NCBI GenBank assembly: GCA_916613615.1
Contig: OU744720.1
Location: forward strand, 71,006,471 to 71,070,470
DNA from: Steromphala cineraria
Lineage: Eukaryota > Mollusca > Gastropoda > Trochida > Trochidae
DNA: 64,000 bases
Direction of reading: 5' to 3'
The notes beneath the pieces are model-generated. The model searched no databases. It saw nothing but the letters and a program-made list of their open reading frames with translations, and had not been told where the DNA came from. How positions within the stretch are numbered: position 1 is the stretch's first letter; the number at the start of each line of letters is the position of its first letter. A program made the translations under genes and the position numbers. Shown piece after piece: positions 1-12,404 of the stretch.

Positions 1-260
1 ACCATTATAAGAAATATATTCCAAAGAAAGAAACCAGGCCTTCGAGCAGCGTGACACATAACCATCATAGTCGGGTGTCTCTCTTTAGAGCTGGTATATT
101 CCTTAACCGAGACTTTAGGAAACATTTCCACGTGTTCGAACAGGGCCCATTCCTGCTCGTCAACAAAACTCTGCTTGTTGACACTGCTGAGTTCTTCGTG
201 GTCTTCCATTAGATTCACTTCCGCTTCCGTTAGCTCCGAGGAAACGGTCAGAGACAAATC
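1..260 (-). CDS. Pentameric ligand-gated ion channel, exon 4 (partial, runs off the window)
   Basis: The acceptor is atctcttcag (AG at 262-261), and the exon begins GAT TTG TCT in phase 0. Joined to exon 3 it reads FPFDTQDLSLTVSSEL, the canonical loop and following strand, with Leu where Cys-loop receptors have their second cysteine. The remainder encodes strands of the outer sheet (DEQEWALFEHVEMFPKV), a possible loop-C region (KEYTSSKERHP), and the strand MMVMCHAARRPGFF leading into the first membrane helix (LWNIFLIMV). The window ends inside M1, so M2 (the pore), M3 and M4 lie beyond the left edge. Ion selectivity and ligand cannot be read from this part. About 274 residues are present in the four exons. 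Confidence 0.9.
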
Positions 261-1951
261 CTGAAGAGATCAATTAATTAAGATTAATCATCTATGTGGC
301 TGACTATATGTGATTTTATGCTTATATTCCCAAGTCGCAATGCCATATATAGACCCTTTGATACATGTATACCCCATTTGGAAAATATCCTGAACCAAAT
401 GGAGCATAAGAAATCGGACCAATGACGTACCCAGTTTATTCGTAGATGCATTTGTTCTATAATGGTGAAATGGCATGTTTATAAATACAAGACTTGAATA
501 TATCATGCAACTATAGAGTTAAGCCTTTCATTAAAATAATTTTGTGTCGGGTTACACCTGCACATATAATGTTGCTGTCGTATACAATAAATGTAAGATT
601 TTGATCTGGTTTCTACACTCCATCTACAGAAAGTGGATAACATGTACCCATGTAAAATTATATTTTGTTTTAGGTTCAATATGTTTGCTACTAACATCCA
701 ACTGTGAATATAAGATCCAAAAATTGCTACGATATATAAATGTCAAACAGTCCTTGGTTTGAATAACATATACCTGTAGTCAAACAATTTATTTAGAGAT
801 AGCTTTGCTTTTTCATCGCAAGCCATATATAGACAATAATGATCGCTTCACTCGTGTCTATCAAATGGTGTTAATTTCATTTATATAAAAAGCATTGTAT
901 TGTAGATGCCATTACGTGAATACAACACACTTGAAAAACTTCTTTCGGACATTCTATCTCTTCTGAATTGCCACTGCTCTGTAATCTTCATACATTTTAA
1001 TTAGGGAAGGGGAATGTATATGGATGACAACTTTTATTCATGGTATGTTACGCTTCAGGCAATGCATTTTTGACATCGATATGATGCTAGACAGAGAGCT
1101 CTAGTAATTCATAGGAACGAACATATTTTATTTGAATACTGAAAATATATATTTCACAGCAAAACTATATAAACTACAAATTATGATGATGTGTGACATT
1201 GCTCAACGATGAAAATAAGGGGACCTCTAGATAAATTATAACAAGTTTGAAACATATTTTGAAGAAAGTGAAATTTATAATACAAAAGTTAGACAATTCA
1301 TAATTATTGTCCCAACAGGCCGTGCATTAACTGCATGGCACTATATTATGTTTTCAATTCAAATCCGCTTGAGAAGGGGTAACGTGAAAATAAGGAAGCC
1401 GATTGATATAGGGACCATTGCCTGCATGCTTATCAAGTATCAGGAAGCTAAGATGTATCTATCATTGACTTAAAAGGACTTCCTCATAGCGTGGAAACAT
1501 TGAATCCGTTGTACTGCCCATTTCAATGACCTCGCTGAGAGCTCCCTGTCGTGACTGTAACGTTACATTCCATGCCAAATAGCCTACTAGTAAAGAATTG
1601 TTTCAGAATGTGTGCATTTTTGTGGATAGTTTGACATAACATATATCCTGACATAATGACTTAACTCTGTGATTATAAGAGCTGTTAAAATAAGAAAAGT
1701 GACGTGACTTAGAAGGACGAAATAATCCTCATATCAAAAGGACTGCATTTAATATTAGGGTTGGAAAATATGTTAGAAAGGGACAGTCGGATACAACACT
1801 ATACTCAATGAAAAAAAATAGTTACGTTCCAATTCTAAATATTGAGATGTTCAATAGTTCAAATAGCGATCAACATAATACTTTAAATTTGAAATATTTG
1901 GGGATGATCTTTACTCTAATATTGAGTATAATCGTGTTGAGTCACTCTCTA

Positions 1952-2239
1952 CCCACAGAGACAGATCAAGTCATGAAATGTTGACACAGCCTCTGTTCTA
2001 TTACGCCCCTGGCGGAAAAAATTACACCACAATCAATTGGAATTTGTTTATCACATGACAACGCTTCTTGCATGGAAAGGGTGGTTCATATCCCAATGTA
2101 GTCGCCATGATTCAGTAGCCAAAATGATGATCTAACTAACATTGATTGCCTCCAATCAGGCATCTCCTATTCTATCCCACAAACTCGACGTAATATAACA
2201 GAGGCTGTATCAACATTTCATGACTTGATACTCTGTGGG
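1952..2239. mobile_element. MITE with about 50-bp terminal inverted repeats
   Basis: The left end reads CCCACAGAGACAGATCAAGT and continues to CTCTGTTCTATTACG. The right end is its reverse complement with a few changes, running from cgtaatataacagaggctg to ctctgtggg. The element is 288 bp with no coding capacity and lies in an intron of the channel gene. Weak inverted similarity continues a few bases outside (cactctct against cattctctt), so the true ends may be slightly further out. The same terminus occurs alone or decayed at 18231, 38259, 46103 and 52591. Confidence 0.8.
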
Positions 2240-2319
2240 AAGAGAATGATGTTGAGTATATACCGGTTACTGAGCAGCGGGGTAGTAACTTAATGTACAT
2301 AATTAATATACACACCTAC

Positions 2320-2511
2320 CTGTGTGTCAAAAGGGAAGTGTTCTAGTTCAAGGTTCTCTACAAACACGCCCTTTATTCGTCGACACTCGTAAACACGTAT
2401 GTTATTTGGCGTAATCGCTTCCTTGTAACGCCATTCCTCCTCCTTGGCGTCCCCCAAAACATTTTCGATCTGAAGCTGAGGATTCCATTCCTCCTCCTTT
2501 CCATCTTCATC
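2320..2511 (-). CDS. Pentameric ligand-gated ion channel, exon 3 (ligand-binding domain core)
   Basis: The exon is 192 nt (64 codons, residues 125-188), with acceptor tcattgcag and donor gtaggtg, both phase 0. It opens with an acidic stretch (DEDGKEEEWNPQ) and continues through QIENVLGD, a tryptophan-containing strand (EEEWRYKEA) and ITPNNIRVYECRR. It ends in HFPFDTQ. WNPQ followed later by FPFD-Q is the typical order in pentameric channel extracellular domains. The FPFDxQ segment is the tip of the loop that couples ligand binding to the pore. In Cys-loop receptors a cysteine sits 14 residues before the second cysteine of that loop; here the equivalent position is Glu (in VFVENLELEH). The gene therefore lacks the first Cys-loop cysteine. 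The single Cys in YECRR is elsewhere. Confidence 0.9.
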
Positions 2512-4029
2512 CTGCAATGAATATATACTTTATTTATCTTTTGATTTTAAAAGGATCTACTTATGTCCTGACTCCCCTAAAACCATATTTTGTGTATGTC
2601 TATACATGTATGTCATAGTGCTTGTGAAGACTAGCAGATAATGATTTTAATGAATGCATGAATCTGTCAGATCCAGGGGTACAATTCATCTCTGTCTCAT
2701 GATCCGTTAATGTTCCTAGGGTGTGTTTGCACATGTTTTGTATGTGTTTGAATTGAAAATGAATGACATATATTTTTAATTGATTCATAAGAGAAAAGAA
2801 GTAAACACAAAACTGATACGTAAATCCTAGTTGATCCTTTTAACCTTATACATACTTATACATAAATGAATAGATAACGTATAATAAGGACATTTGTATT
2901 GTCAAGGGTGGCGATATATCCTATCGTATCTATGACAACAAATGCTCAAACATATGCACACTCGTTTAATTTGTTCTTCTTTGGAATACGTACAAATTGA
3001 TATAATTGTAGAAATTCACCTGTTTCCTGGAAATGGAAAGAACGTTACGCACATCTACTCTGTCATGACTTAAATACATGTTACAAGCGGTTTTAAGGCG
3101 AAAATAAAACGTATGGTAATGATTATTGATAAGCTTCAATGACTTGTCATCAATTGAACAACAGACAGTTACATTTTCCCTTTACACAATCAAGCGGGAA
3201 AACTCGTTACAATGAGCGTTTTGATGAAGAAATGTTCATGAACGAGTTATTGAAGTTGCACTTTTTTAATGACTTGAAGGACTGCATTGAGCCGAAAGCA
3301 CTAAATGGAAGTCCAAAATTATTACATTTACTTATTGTAGTTATTTGAGTGCAAAACTGCTATTTCGACGTAAACGTAGATTGGTTTATTTCCTAGAGAA
3401 GAGGTGGATCTACTGGAGGAACATTATCGAAAACTATCGTGATTCTTGTTTTATTCATAAATTTATATATCATTATTTGCGAAATGTTGTATGTTATAAT
3501 GTAACCGCTGTTTGAAATCTTTTTGCTATTTTCCCTCTGCAAAACTAATGACGTTTCTCTATATAGCCTTGGATTACCTTTTTCCACCAAATAAAAATAT
3601 AAGCTATTATTATTGAAGGTATTCTAAATAATGTTTGGTCGCTGTGCTTACATATCAAAAGTAGTTGCCTGGTCATTTAAATCTCTTATGAAAGTTGAGA
3701 TCAAGTTAAATCATTTAAAACATCACTGTACAAGTTATATCTTGTATGATGCTATATATATTATTAAAAACTGTTTATTATAAAGCCTACAACTTTAAAG
3801 TATAAAACTATATTATTAAATTAGATGTCCAAAAAAACTAAAATAATTCTTTACCTTTGGTTATTTTAACAGTACAAAACAAACAGATTGTAATACAAAC
3901 GAAACTTAATATACTTGTACTTATAAAATGACAATGACTCAAGGCAGCACAAGTTCTGTTATTTACGTGGTCGTTTATGAATAAAGGTGATTTTGTCAGA
4001 AACCCTCAGTAGTTCAGAAAATCATCAAA

Positions 4030-4215
4030 AGCAAAATTCTATTACCCGACAGAGTCGGTTTAAAGTGTATTTGACAGGCATATGTCTTGTGAAGAAGTAT
4101 GTACATTTTCATTTTTCAGGATAAGATACTTTTATTGTGTTTCGCCTTTTAGCACATGGGTGCATAAATCGCAATTTCAAGTTGTTTTTCGTACAGAATA
4201 TTAATGTTCGACACT
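4030..4215. mobile_element. Fragment related to the TA-flanked MITE at 53.3 kb
   Basis: The segment from AAAATTCTATTACCCGACAG through the TTTCAAGTTGTTTTTCGTAC region matches 53372-53545 with scattered substitutions. Shared stretches include CAGAGTCG, a run around ACAGGCATAT, and ACATTTTCATT. No terminal repeats are visible here, so this is a decayed or partial copy. Just downstream, 4264-4300 (cctagcctcaataatac) recurs at 28085-28115, a further short dispersed repeat. Confidence 0.6.
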
Positions 4216-6194
4216 AAGTTTAAAAGGGATAATGTACGGAAAACAATGTTGTCAGTCTAATTTAACCTAGCCTCAATAATACCCGTTTCACTCTGATATT
4301 GAGTCAAGCAAGATGTAGTCGCGGGTCGCGCCAACCGATCTTCCTGCGACCTACATTGTACGACCCTCCAACGTTATATGTGCGAATGCAGACTCTTGCG
4401 GCTAAGGCGATCCCTGATTGGTCAATTCGACAGATCGGCTGACGCGAAGATTTTGTTTTTACAAGAGAACAATTTGATTTACTGTATAATTAAGCAGTTA
4501 TTTGTAATTTCAAATATAATCAGAACATACAAACTCAATTTAATTCAAAATTTGTATTTTTGAGAAAAGGTCTCATAAACGGTCAAAATGTTACATAAAT
4601 TCAAAGACATGATTTTCGTTAGTTTAATGATACCACACGAGTAACGTACAACCATATTGTAAAGGTATTCTTTAAGTACACTTAATTCGAACATTATCTA
4701 ATTAAAGTGAATTTTTAAAGTTTCATTCCTAATAGCAATAACGATTTTAAGGACAAAGGAAGCAAGAAGTTAATGTGAATTGAAAACGATTTGGTTTAAA
4801 ATTACCAGACTCATTTCGCCTTAATCAGATCGTAAATCGGCCATTTTACAATGTGACTAAAACGCTTAATATTGCCATCAGTTCATGTAACAAGAATCAA
4901 TCCACATTATTAGTTTCACAGTAACTGACTGGCAGTGTAACATTGATACAAAGACCATACTATTAAAACATGTCCGCAACATTCATCTTTATTTTTTTTG
5001 TAAAATCATACACCGAATCCAAAATGTTTCAGAGGAAATCGTTTTGGTCCAAGATAGAATCATTTTCAAACAGTGTATCATTGGACATATCATTCAAATA
5101 AACATTCACATCCTTAATATCGTTATCAATAATATCATTTTTGAACCCGAAACCATTGTTTTTGTTATATTGAAAAAAAATCCAATTACTTAAGAAAGAA
5201 TTACTGATTTCCCCATTTGTCAGCTGCTGTTTATTAATAAACAAAGTCATATATAATTACATTGCTGCAAAATGTAGTAGTTGATAAATGTCAAAATGTC
5301 ATTTATAGCATTATCTGTAAGATATAAAAAGATATCTTCTGATGTACGTACAATGTATATATATGATATGTCAATACCTGCAGGATAATATGATAATGTC
5401 TTACACAATGGGATGATGCATGTTTACTTTATACATATAGATTTGGAGAAATAACTTTTTTCTGATGCTGATAGTTTATTAACGGAGAGGAAAAAGTAGT
5501 TGTCACCTTGTTTTATCTCAGCACAATAAGAAGAAGATCACATGATAATGTGATATGATTTAAATTAAACGTCAGTAAGGAAAGTTTACGGGTTAAGTTA
5601 AACGTATTTAAATATTGATTATGTAATATCAAGTTTTGTAATATGAGGAATATTATGCCGATTTTGAAAGCATTCGTGTGGAAATATCTCACTTCACTGA
5701 ATATTGTATTTATGATTATGTATATGAATGTTTATATAGATTATATGTAATACAATAGTGTTTGGTATTGGTCACAGAAGGAAATATGATGGGTCGATTT
5801 ATATTAAAATCAACAATAGAAATTAGAAATTGCTTTGAACACATGACAAGGAACCCGAGATATGGTGTCCAGAAGCTGATAATTACATGCGTTTGGTTAA
5901 TACTAATAATAATGATAATTGAACAATAAATGGTCTATTCGAAACCAAGCAAAGACATCAAACACCACATGTTCTGACATGATGTAGATATATTGGTCAT
6001 AATGATGATGATAATGATGACAACAACAATATCACTAGGGCTAAGACAACGAATATGCTGTATACATAGACGGCACTGACAATACCGATGCTGTCGCCTG
6101 CGATGAATTTATTAATACTAGAGTTGATATTTAAACAATTGTTTAAATAACTAATATTATGATTAGTGGGTGGGTTGGAGTTTTCGCCGCTCTG

Positions 6195-6535
6195 TACAAG
6201 GGGTAGTAGCATGTTTTTAGGCGGAATATAAGGTGATGTCAGGAAAATGAAAATTGATGGTTCCAATTGAAAGACAATGTATTTAAACTAAATTGAGCAG
6301 TAATAATTCAAATACGTAACGTAAAGTTTAGCCATGCGATTGCTTTTTCTCACACAAAATTAATTAAAGGTGTTCACACAAAATGGCCGCCAGTGGATTT
6401 CATGTGAATTTTCAAACTTTGTCCTCTAACTATGGATGAATGGCTTGTGTAATGAGATTTTTGTCACTGTCAAAACAATACATTTAGCATTAACTTACAA
6501 TTATCAGTACAAATTTTGAAATATAAAATTTAATA
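6195..6535 (-). mobile_element. TTAA-type MITE, copy 1 (decayed)
   Basis: This is the reverse-orientation copy of the element seen intact at 41391-41762. It begins with a mutated end (AAGGGGTAGTAGCATGTTTT) and carries the internal signature GTGTTCACACAAAATGGCCG. It finishes with cattaacttacaattatcag and a degraded 5' end. It sits about 50 nt inside the intron downstream of channel exon 2. Short ORFs here are not genes. Confidence 0.8.
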
Positions 6536-6585
6536 CCTCAGTAATCTACAGCGTCAAACGACGAAATAATGAGGGTAAAACTTAC

Positions 6586-6708
6586 CAACTGTTTGTAATG
6601 TTTAGGCTGCTGCCACCTAGCCTGCAGGAAGACATCGGCAGCGTACTTCTCTTTTAGAGTATTTACCTCTCCTATCTTCAGAAACACGACCCGGATGTAG
6701 ACATTCAC
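6586..6708 (-). CDS. Pentameric ligand-gated ion channel, exon 2 (start of extracellular domain)
   Basis: The exon is 123 nt (41 codons, residues 84-124). It is bounded by acceptor cttctccag (AG at 6710-6709) and donor gtaag (from 6585), both phase 0. It encodes VNVYIRVVFLKIGEVNTLKE followed by KYAADVFLQARWQQP. This matches the beginning of the extracellular ligand-binding domain of the pentameric ligand-gated channel superfamily: a first beta strand, then a strand ending in an ARW-type motif that packs at the subunit interface. The wording is close to the Cys-loop-less channels of annelids, molluscs and brachiopods, recalled from family knowledge and not searched. A TTAA MITE copy lies about 50 nt into the following intron (6195-6535). 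Confidence 0.85.
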
Positions 6709-7039
6709 CTGGAGAAGGAACATTTCATTGGTCAAGTTACCGTCTGTTGATAAATGAGTGAAATCGTGAATGAGTAGGGTTTAATGTGCTGTCAGTAGGT
6801 TTTCATGTTTTCAACACATTGGCGTTGACATAAAAAAGAGCGGGAAAAGGAGAAATGGGATAGGGAGGATATGAAACAGATGGAAAGAAGGCCTAGTGAC
6901 TACTCGTCGAACTGTTATCTTGTTTAACCATACGAGGAACATCGACTGGCATAGCTTTCAGGTTTGATTAAGCACCCAAATAACCACATGATGAGGTATT
7001 CATTTCTGGTTTGAGATTTTATACCATTCATTAACCCTA

Positions 7040-7138
7040 TACTGCTTATATACGCAATTCTACGCTTCTGCTCTTTACTGCTTTTCTACGCGATTCTACG
7101 CTTCTGCCCTTTACTGCTTTTCTACGCGATTCTACGCC
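7040..7138. repeat. 36-bp tandem repeat, about 2.5 copies
   Basis: ATTCTACGCTTCTG starts at 7057 and 7093, and the next unit's ATTCTACGC starts at 7129, giving an exact 36-bp period. The copies are nearly identical, differing by one base (CTCT/CCCT). Confidence 0.85.
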
Positions 7139-7476
7139 TTTTCTAACCATCGGAAAAGATGCAATATTTCAAAGTTATCCTGCTGAAATATTCTCAAATT
7201 GTGTTTGAAATGCATACTTCAGGGTATGTTTTGTTAGTCCTGTCCATATTCAATATCAAACAACAATTTTAAAATAATGAAATTCTTGAGATAAAAATCT
7301 TGCCGGCAAAATCGGCGATCACCGGAAAACAAGCGACGAGCGATCGCTAACTGACGAGTGGTCACGTTGCCCCTGAAATTTTATTTCGTCCAGGTTTAGA
7401 AATTTACATTTCCCGTTAAGGAGTATTTTGATTAGGTGACCGAAACCTTTTCAAAATAAATTTGTAGTTATTTTGA

Positions 7477-7528
7477 CCAATAACATACGTGACAGTAATA
7501 TTGTTACCGGTGTGAGCGACCCGGAAGT
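7477..7528 (+). promoter_or_regulatory. Candidate TATA-less promoter (CCAAT and ETS sites)
   Basis: CCAAT lies at 7477-7481 and a consensus ETS/GABP site CCGGAAGT at 7521-7528, in a locally GC-richer island (7290-7620) with several CG dinucleotides. This is a typical arrangement for a broadly expressed TATA-less animal promoter. It lies directly upstream of the first exon of the candidate plus-strand transcript. Confidence 0.4.
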
Positions 7529-7529
7529 G

Positions 7530-10035
7530 GACCCGGTTTGTTTACATCGAAAACGAGAATCATGTCGTCGCCGTCAACAGGACAATCAAATCGACACTAG
7601 CCATCAGATATAACACTTCAGTTGGTGACAGTGAGTATCAACCTTTCTGTAAAATATTTTATTGTAACTGTCTGTATTATTTTTATCAATTACCCATGAT
7701 TGTTCAAATGCATGTTATACTCCAAAGCTTTAAAATATCATACTAGTATGTATATTTATATTGTGTATGAATTTATATTGAAATCTTATATTTTTTGCAG
7801 TGAATAAATTTCCAGAGGAAGGATCAACCAAACTGCCTGGGCTGCAATTTGATTGTTCAAGCTAAACAAAGGTGAACTTTGTGCTTGTTCAATTCTGTTG
7901 CTATATTAGGTTTCTTTTCTGTAAAAATTCACAAACATATATATGTATTTATATTGCTGTCATTATGATTTTATTAGCTGAATTTAACTAGGGATAAGAA
8001 TATGATAGATACAACAAAATCCTTACAAATACTTGCAATATTCCCTAAGGGATGATATACAATAACTCACTGCAAACTGTGTGATGCATGGAGGGCCAAC
8101 TGTCCAATTTTAAGAAAGCAATGATTTGATGAGAAACACAGTTGCTTAAGAGAAATTTCATAGAACAAATTCACCAAGTATCTTTCATAATTTGATTGGA
8201 ATAACATTTTTCCTGTAAGTATTATGGATGCATAAATTTGTTGTAGAATTTTGTGAATAAATCCAGCAAAACTCTTTATCATGATAATAGATAAAGGTAA
8301 AGTTATAAAATGTGTTCTCACCAAACAGTTATGAAAACTGTTAAAGTCATTTTCTGACAAAAACAATTGTTGTATCGCAATATGCATGCCATACTATGAT
8401 CTGTGAAAATACTTGAAATTGATTTGAGATTTCACTGTTTATTTTGATACAATTTGGATTTAATTGTACATTGAGTACAAAGCCTAATGTTTCAATATAT
8501 CAGTCAAATGGAATTTGCATGTATATTAAATCTGATTACTATTCATTATTTGTGTTGTGCAGTCAATATCATTTATTTATACTTTCTATTGCAGGAACTA
8601 TTCAGAGTGGAAGCTATTCCAGGATGGAGAGTTAGTGACCACTGCTGGAGATTGGAACAGTCTGTGATATTCTACATGCAGTCCAGTGCTGAGTTATCTA
8701 ACTCAGAAGATTTATGGAGTCAACTTAAGAAGAAAAAAACACAGAAAAAATCAACTGAACACACCTATTTGATTCAGGTATAATGTGAACAATATAGAGC
8801 CATCAAAATCTTTGACACAATCTAACAACAATTTATGCTGTTGTGGGTTTTGTTAATATTTGTGATTTAGTTATGTAAATGCAGATTCAGTTCAAGCCAG
8901 TTGATATGACTTTTAGGAATTTGCAAGATTATGAGTCATTAATAATATCCAGTATACTTTTTCATGTAGTGTCAAATAGGTATTGATGGCGAAAGATTTT
9001 TTACCAGTACACTGGATTAAATTTGAAAAGTTTATATTCCATGTCTTTTGCTGACTAATGTTATGATCCGGTTTTTATTATACAGCCAGACAGTAAAACA
9101 AATTTAATTCAACGATTTGACCAAGATAACCATATCTAAATTTAAGGAAACTTAATCAGCAAAATAAGAAAGGAACTTTAAAATGTTTTTGTAAATGTTG
9201 GATTCAATATTTTAAAATGCAAAATTTTGTTATTTGAAAGTAAATGTGTTGATCGGTCCTTTTTTGTATTACTAATGTAAACAAATATTATATATGTAAG
9301 GTCAGTAATAGAATCTGCCAATAACACATTACCATCACAATGAGCTCTCATCATAAGCCAGTAACGGGATTTTGTTTCATTGGATCGAGTAAAGTTCATA
9401 TTTTTGTTCTTTTTTAACATTTAAATAAGGAAATCAGATTCAATTCTGGTTGACTTTCATTTCTTTTATGACATGAAAGAGGTCTACAGATTTCATTGCC
9501 AAGGGAGATAATCCTGGACAATTTTTTATTTTGAGATAGAATTGTCAAATAAAGACAAGTTGTTGAATGATTTAGTTTGTAAGTTTGTTTGTTTGACTTG
9601 AAAGATATCTTGATCATCAAGTGTCATAGATATCATGATTTTTTGCTAATAATGCAAAAATGAAACTCTGGTTATTTTCATCTTCAAAAACATTATTTAA
9701 CACACTCAGGTCTAGAATTTACATTACCATGATTGCAGTAGACTTTTGAATTTGGTGAAATTGATGATTTAGAATTGTCTATAATGTAAAAGTGCCTAGC
9801 ATTATTGTTATGTAATTTTTCATATTGTGATTTACTTTGAGAAAACTGAAGATCACCTTCTAATTGAACTTGCTGATTTGAGTTGACCCGGAGTATCTCC
9901 CCTGAATTATTGGTTAAACATCATATTAATCCTAATAAGTGTCATTTTCTTCAGGAATATATGTGGAATTTTGGTGACAGTATTGATAAAGTTCATAAAA
10001 GAGATTAAATAAAATCATTATCAATATATTACCTA
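7530..10035 (+). other. Candidate spliced transcript inside the channel intron (lncRNA or decayed gene)
   Basis: Four putative exons were read by eye. Exon 1 ends at 7630 before gtgagtat; exon 2 is 7801-7871 (acceptor ttttttgcag, donor gtgaac); exon 3 is 8595-8777 (acceptor tctattgcag, donor gtataa); exon 4 starts at 9955 (acceptor ttttcttcag). Exons 3 and 4 share one open frame, 61 codons plus 17 codons, ending EYMWNFGDSIDKVHKRD and stop at 10006-10008. Upstream, that frame meets TAA near the end of exon 2 and TAG at codon 13 after the ATG at 7562. A second frame crosses the exon 2/3 join as NCLGCNLIVQAKQ then RNYSEWKLFQDGELVTTAGD, before a TGA at 8669. I recognise neither peptide. The splice sites and promoter argue for transcription; the stops argue for a noncoding RNA, a pseudogene, or a wrongly chosen exon 2 boundary. 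Confidence 0.4.
10008..10013 (+). terminator. AATAAA poly(A) signal of the candidate transcript
   Basis: AATAAA overlaps the last base of the putative stop codon of exon 4 (gatTAAATAAA). The position fits the 3' end of the spliced candidate, but isolated AATAAA is common in AT-rich DNA. Confidence 0.35.
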
Positions 10036-10639
10036 TGGTTTATTCTTTTTTATGACTGATGTATATTTTTCCGCTTTGCAGTACTGTACCTTTTAATTAA
10101 TGAATAATAATGAGCAATTTGAATATCAAAATTGCAAAAAATTAACTCTGAATTGACAAAAGGGTCATTGAAGGGCATGAACATTTCTTAAACAGTTGAA
10201 TTAATTGAATTTTAATTTTTTGATTTTTAAAAAAATTTGCAAGCAGTAAGGGGCAGTGCAGGTGCTTGTCAGGCAAGCAGGAAAGGGGTTGAGGCATGGC
10301 AATATTGCAAGCAGTAAAGAGTTAAAGAATATACAAATATGTATGTATGTAAATATAGAACATTCATTACCAATTTCCTTTAGATAAAGAAAAACGCAGG
10401 GGGTCTCCTGAGAGAAAATATCTGTAAAGACCCACGCAAGTCTACATTGTCGTAGCAAGTCTACATGACTGCAGAAATTAAAATTAAGTCTAAGAAAAAA
10501 GAAAAAAACCTTAGAATAAAGTCTCGGTGAATATTTGAGGGGTAGCTTATACAATGATTACAGAGTAAAGTATTGCATCATGGTTCATTTATGATTCCCT
10601 TTTACTTGACTATACTAAACCATATACAAACTTATAAAC

Positions 10640-10760
10640 CACTAATATTTGTATAGCGCCAATATCCAGCTCAGAGAGCGTTGCTCAAAGGGGCTTTATG
10701 TTTTTCCCCTCGATCATTGGATATCAGTCTTCATGACCCTTATAGACACTTCATAGACAC
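10640..10760 (-). mobile_element. Retroelement 3'-end fragment
   Basis: Read on the minus strand it gives AAAGCCCCTTTGAGCAACGC, then CTGGATATTGGCGCTATACA and AAT. This is the ending typical of LINE/SINE 3' tails in invertebrates (a GAGCAACGC-type stem followed by GGCGCTATA-AAT). A related tail occurs at 39406-39478 and another at the 3' end of the LINE at 20.15 kb. No coding part is visible beside it. Confidence 0.5.
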
Positions 10761-12404
10761 TTAATAGCCTTGAGTTTAACCTTTGTAGAATATGTATGGT
10801 TATTAAATTCGTCCCGTTTACAGAAATGTTCTTGACAATGTTCAATCTAAGGATAAAGAAAGATTTCCTCTTTGCAAAATGATGACATCATAGAAACAAC
10901 GAATAGAATTCCTAAATGTACAACCATCCACAAAATAAGAAAGATCATATCTCTGTTTGCAAACTGTTGACGCATAAAGCAATTAAATAGGTCCATATCT
11001 TTCAGCCAATTCCCGTAAACCTGACCCACACGAAACACAGTGCCAACTTGGGACATGGCCTTTGTCTCATATCATTTCAATAATGGCTTCTAACAGTCCA
11101 CCGTTGACCTTCCCGATCATAGCTAGAGCCAGGGTTCTTATCAGCGTAGCGTCTATACGGCAGCTGTTGTATTGCCACATTACTCGGGTGTATATTATGA
11201 GAATAATAAGTCTACTATGTTAACAGCAGCAATCAGGGTCGGATATAGGACTTTTGTTTTGGATGGGTGCGCTGTAAGAGTGTCACAACTATTGAAATGA
11301 TTACTTTTGATCATAGAATACATTGCACATATGTCTAGGTGAAAATAAGCTTTTTCACTGAATTAATGTCCCCTGCCCTCGATTGTTTTTGAACTGTAGG
11401 TATGTGTGAAATGTGACTGCGAACATTTACTATATTTGGAACGCTCTTGGGACGGATCGGAGCGCCTTCAATCAACTAATGGCAAACGAACTGTTATCAA
11501 AAGCGAATTTAATATATTCAAAGGTGCAATTTCAACCGAAAGCAAAATCAGAATGCAACCCAAATGAGTATTTTCATAACATTGTCACAGTTTATCTAAT
11601 ATATGTAATATATGTACTATATATATTTGTTTATCTCGATATTTATCTTTGACCAGACGGGGTCAGCTCGTTTTCAGATTCTGAACTCTCAAAATTTCTG
11701 CAATAAATATTGGATGTTGTATAATCTCAAATTATAATTTTCAGACGGTTAAATATCTTATTACTTAAACATCATCGTTTTCGTAGAATAAATTTCTAAA
11801 TATGAAGCGAAAACGTCAGACCGCCATTTTTGTTTGAACGGCTTTTAATCATTTGAGTAAGAGGAAGAGTTACGTAGCTAAGCCGAGTATGGTACTTTGA
11901 TAGAGCCGCCAGTTTAGTTAAAAAAGTGGCTTGCAAGAAGTAACGTTTAATTCCGATTTCGTAAAATCTATATGATTTACCTTAAAAGGTAAGGAACCTT
12001 TAAAAGCGTGTTTCCTTGGAAAAGGCGATGGTGACTTGAGCGTCATGGTTGCAAATCGGTGGTATTTCAACGGTTTTTTGCTTATAATTCGTAAAGTTCT
12101 GTTTTGAATGGCGAGCGTTATCAGTAACACAGGACTATATTACACTTCATACTTGACAGCTATCCTTTATTGTTTATTAATTGTCAGTATTGCTTTTTGC
12201 TATCTTTCTTTTAATAGATGGTTAATCTTTTTGACATGTGATTTAATGATTCTGATAATAAAAATCATATGCACGTAATATATCGATTCATACGAACTAA
12301 TTGGTAAGTGGTTAATTACTGGCACTTTAATTCAGAGAAACAAAGTTACTTTCAGGGTAATTTTTACCTACTCTCCCATAATCATATAATAGAGTATGCA
12401 AAAT

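Noticed and set aside
10201..10554. 117-codon minus-strand ORF
   Set aside because: Low-complexity Phe/Leu-rich translation of AT-rich DNA and a short duplicated gcaagcagtaa; no motif or splice context.
10847..11056. Minus-strand ORF with a hydrophobic helix (IFLILWMVVHLGILFVVSMM) inside the channel intron
   Set aside because: It looks membrane-like, but exons on either side already join in phase 0 without it. I found no good splice sites keeping the frame, and its similarity to any channel or oxidase helix is too weak to claim.
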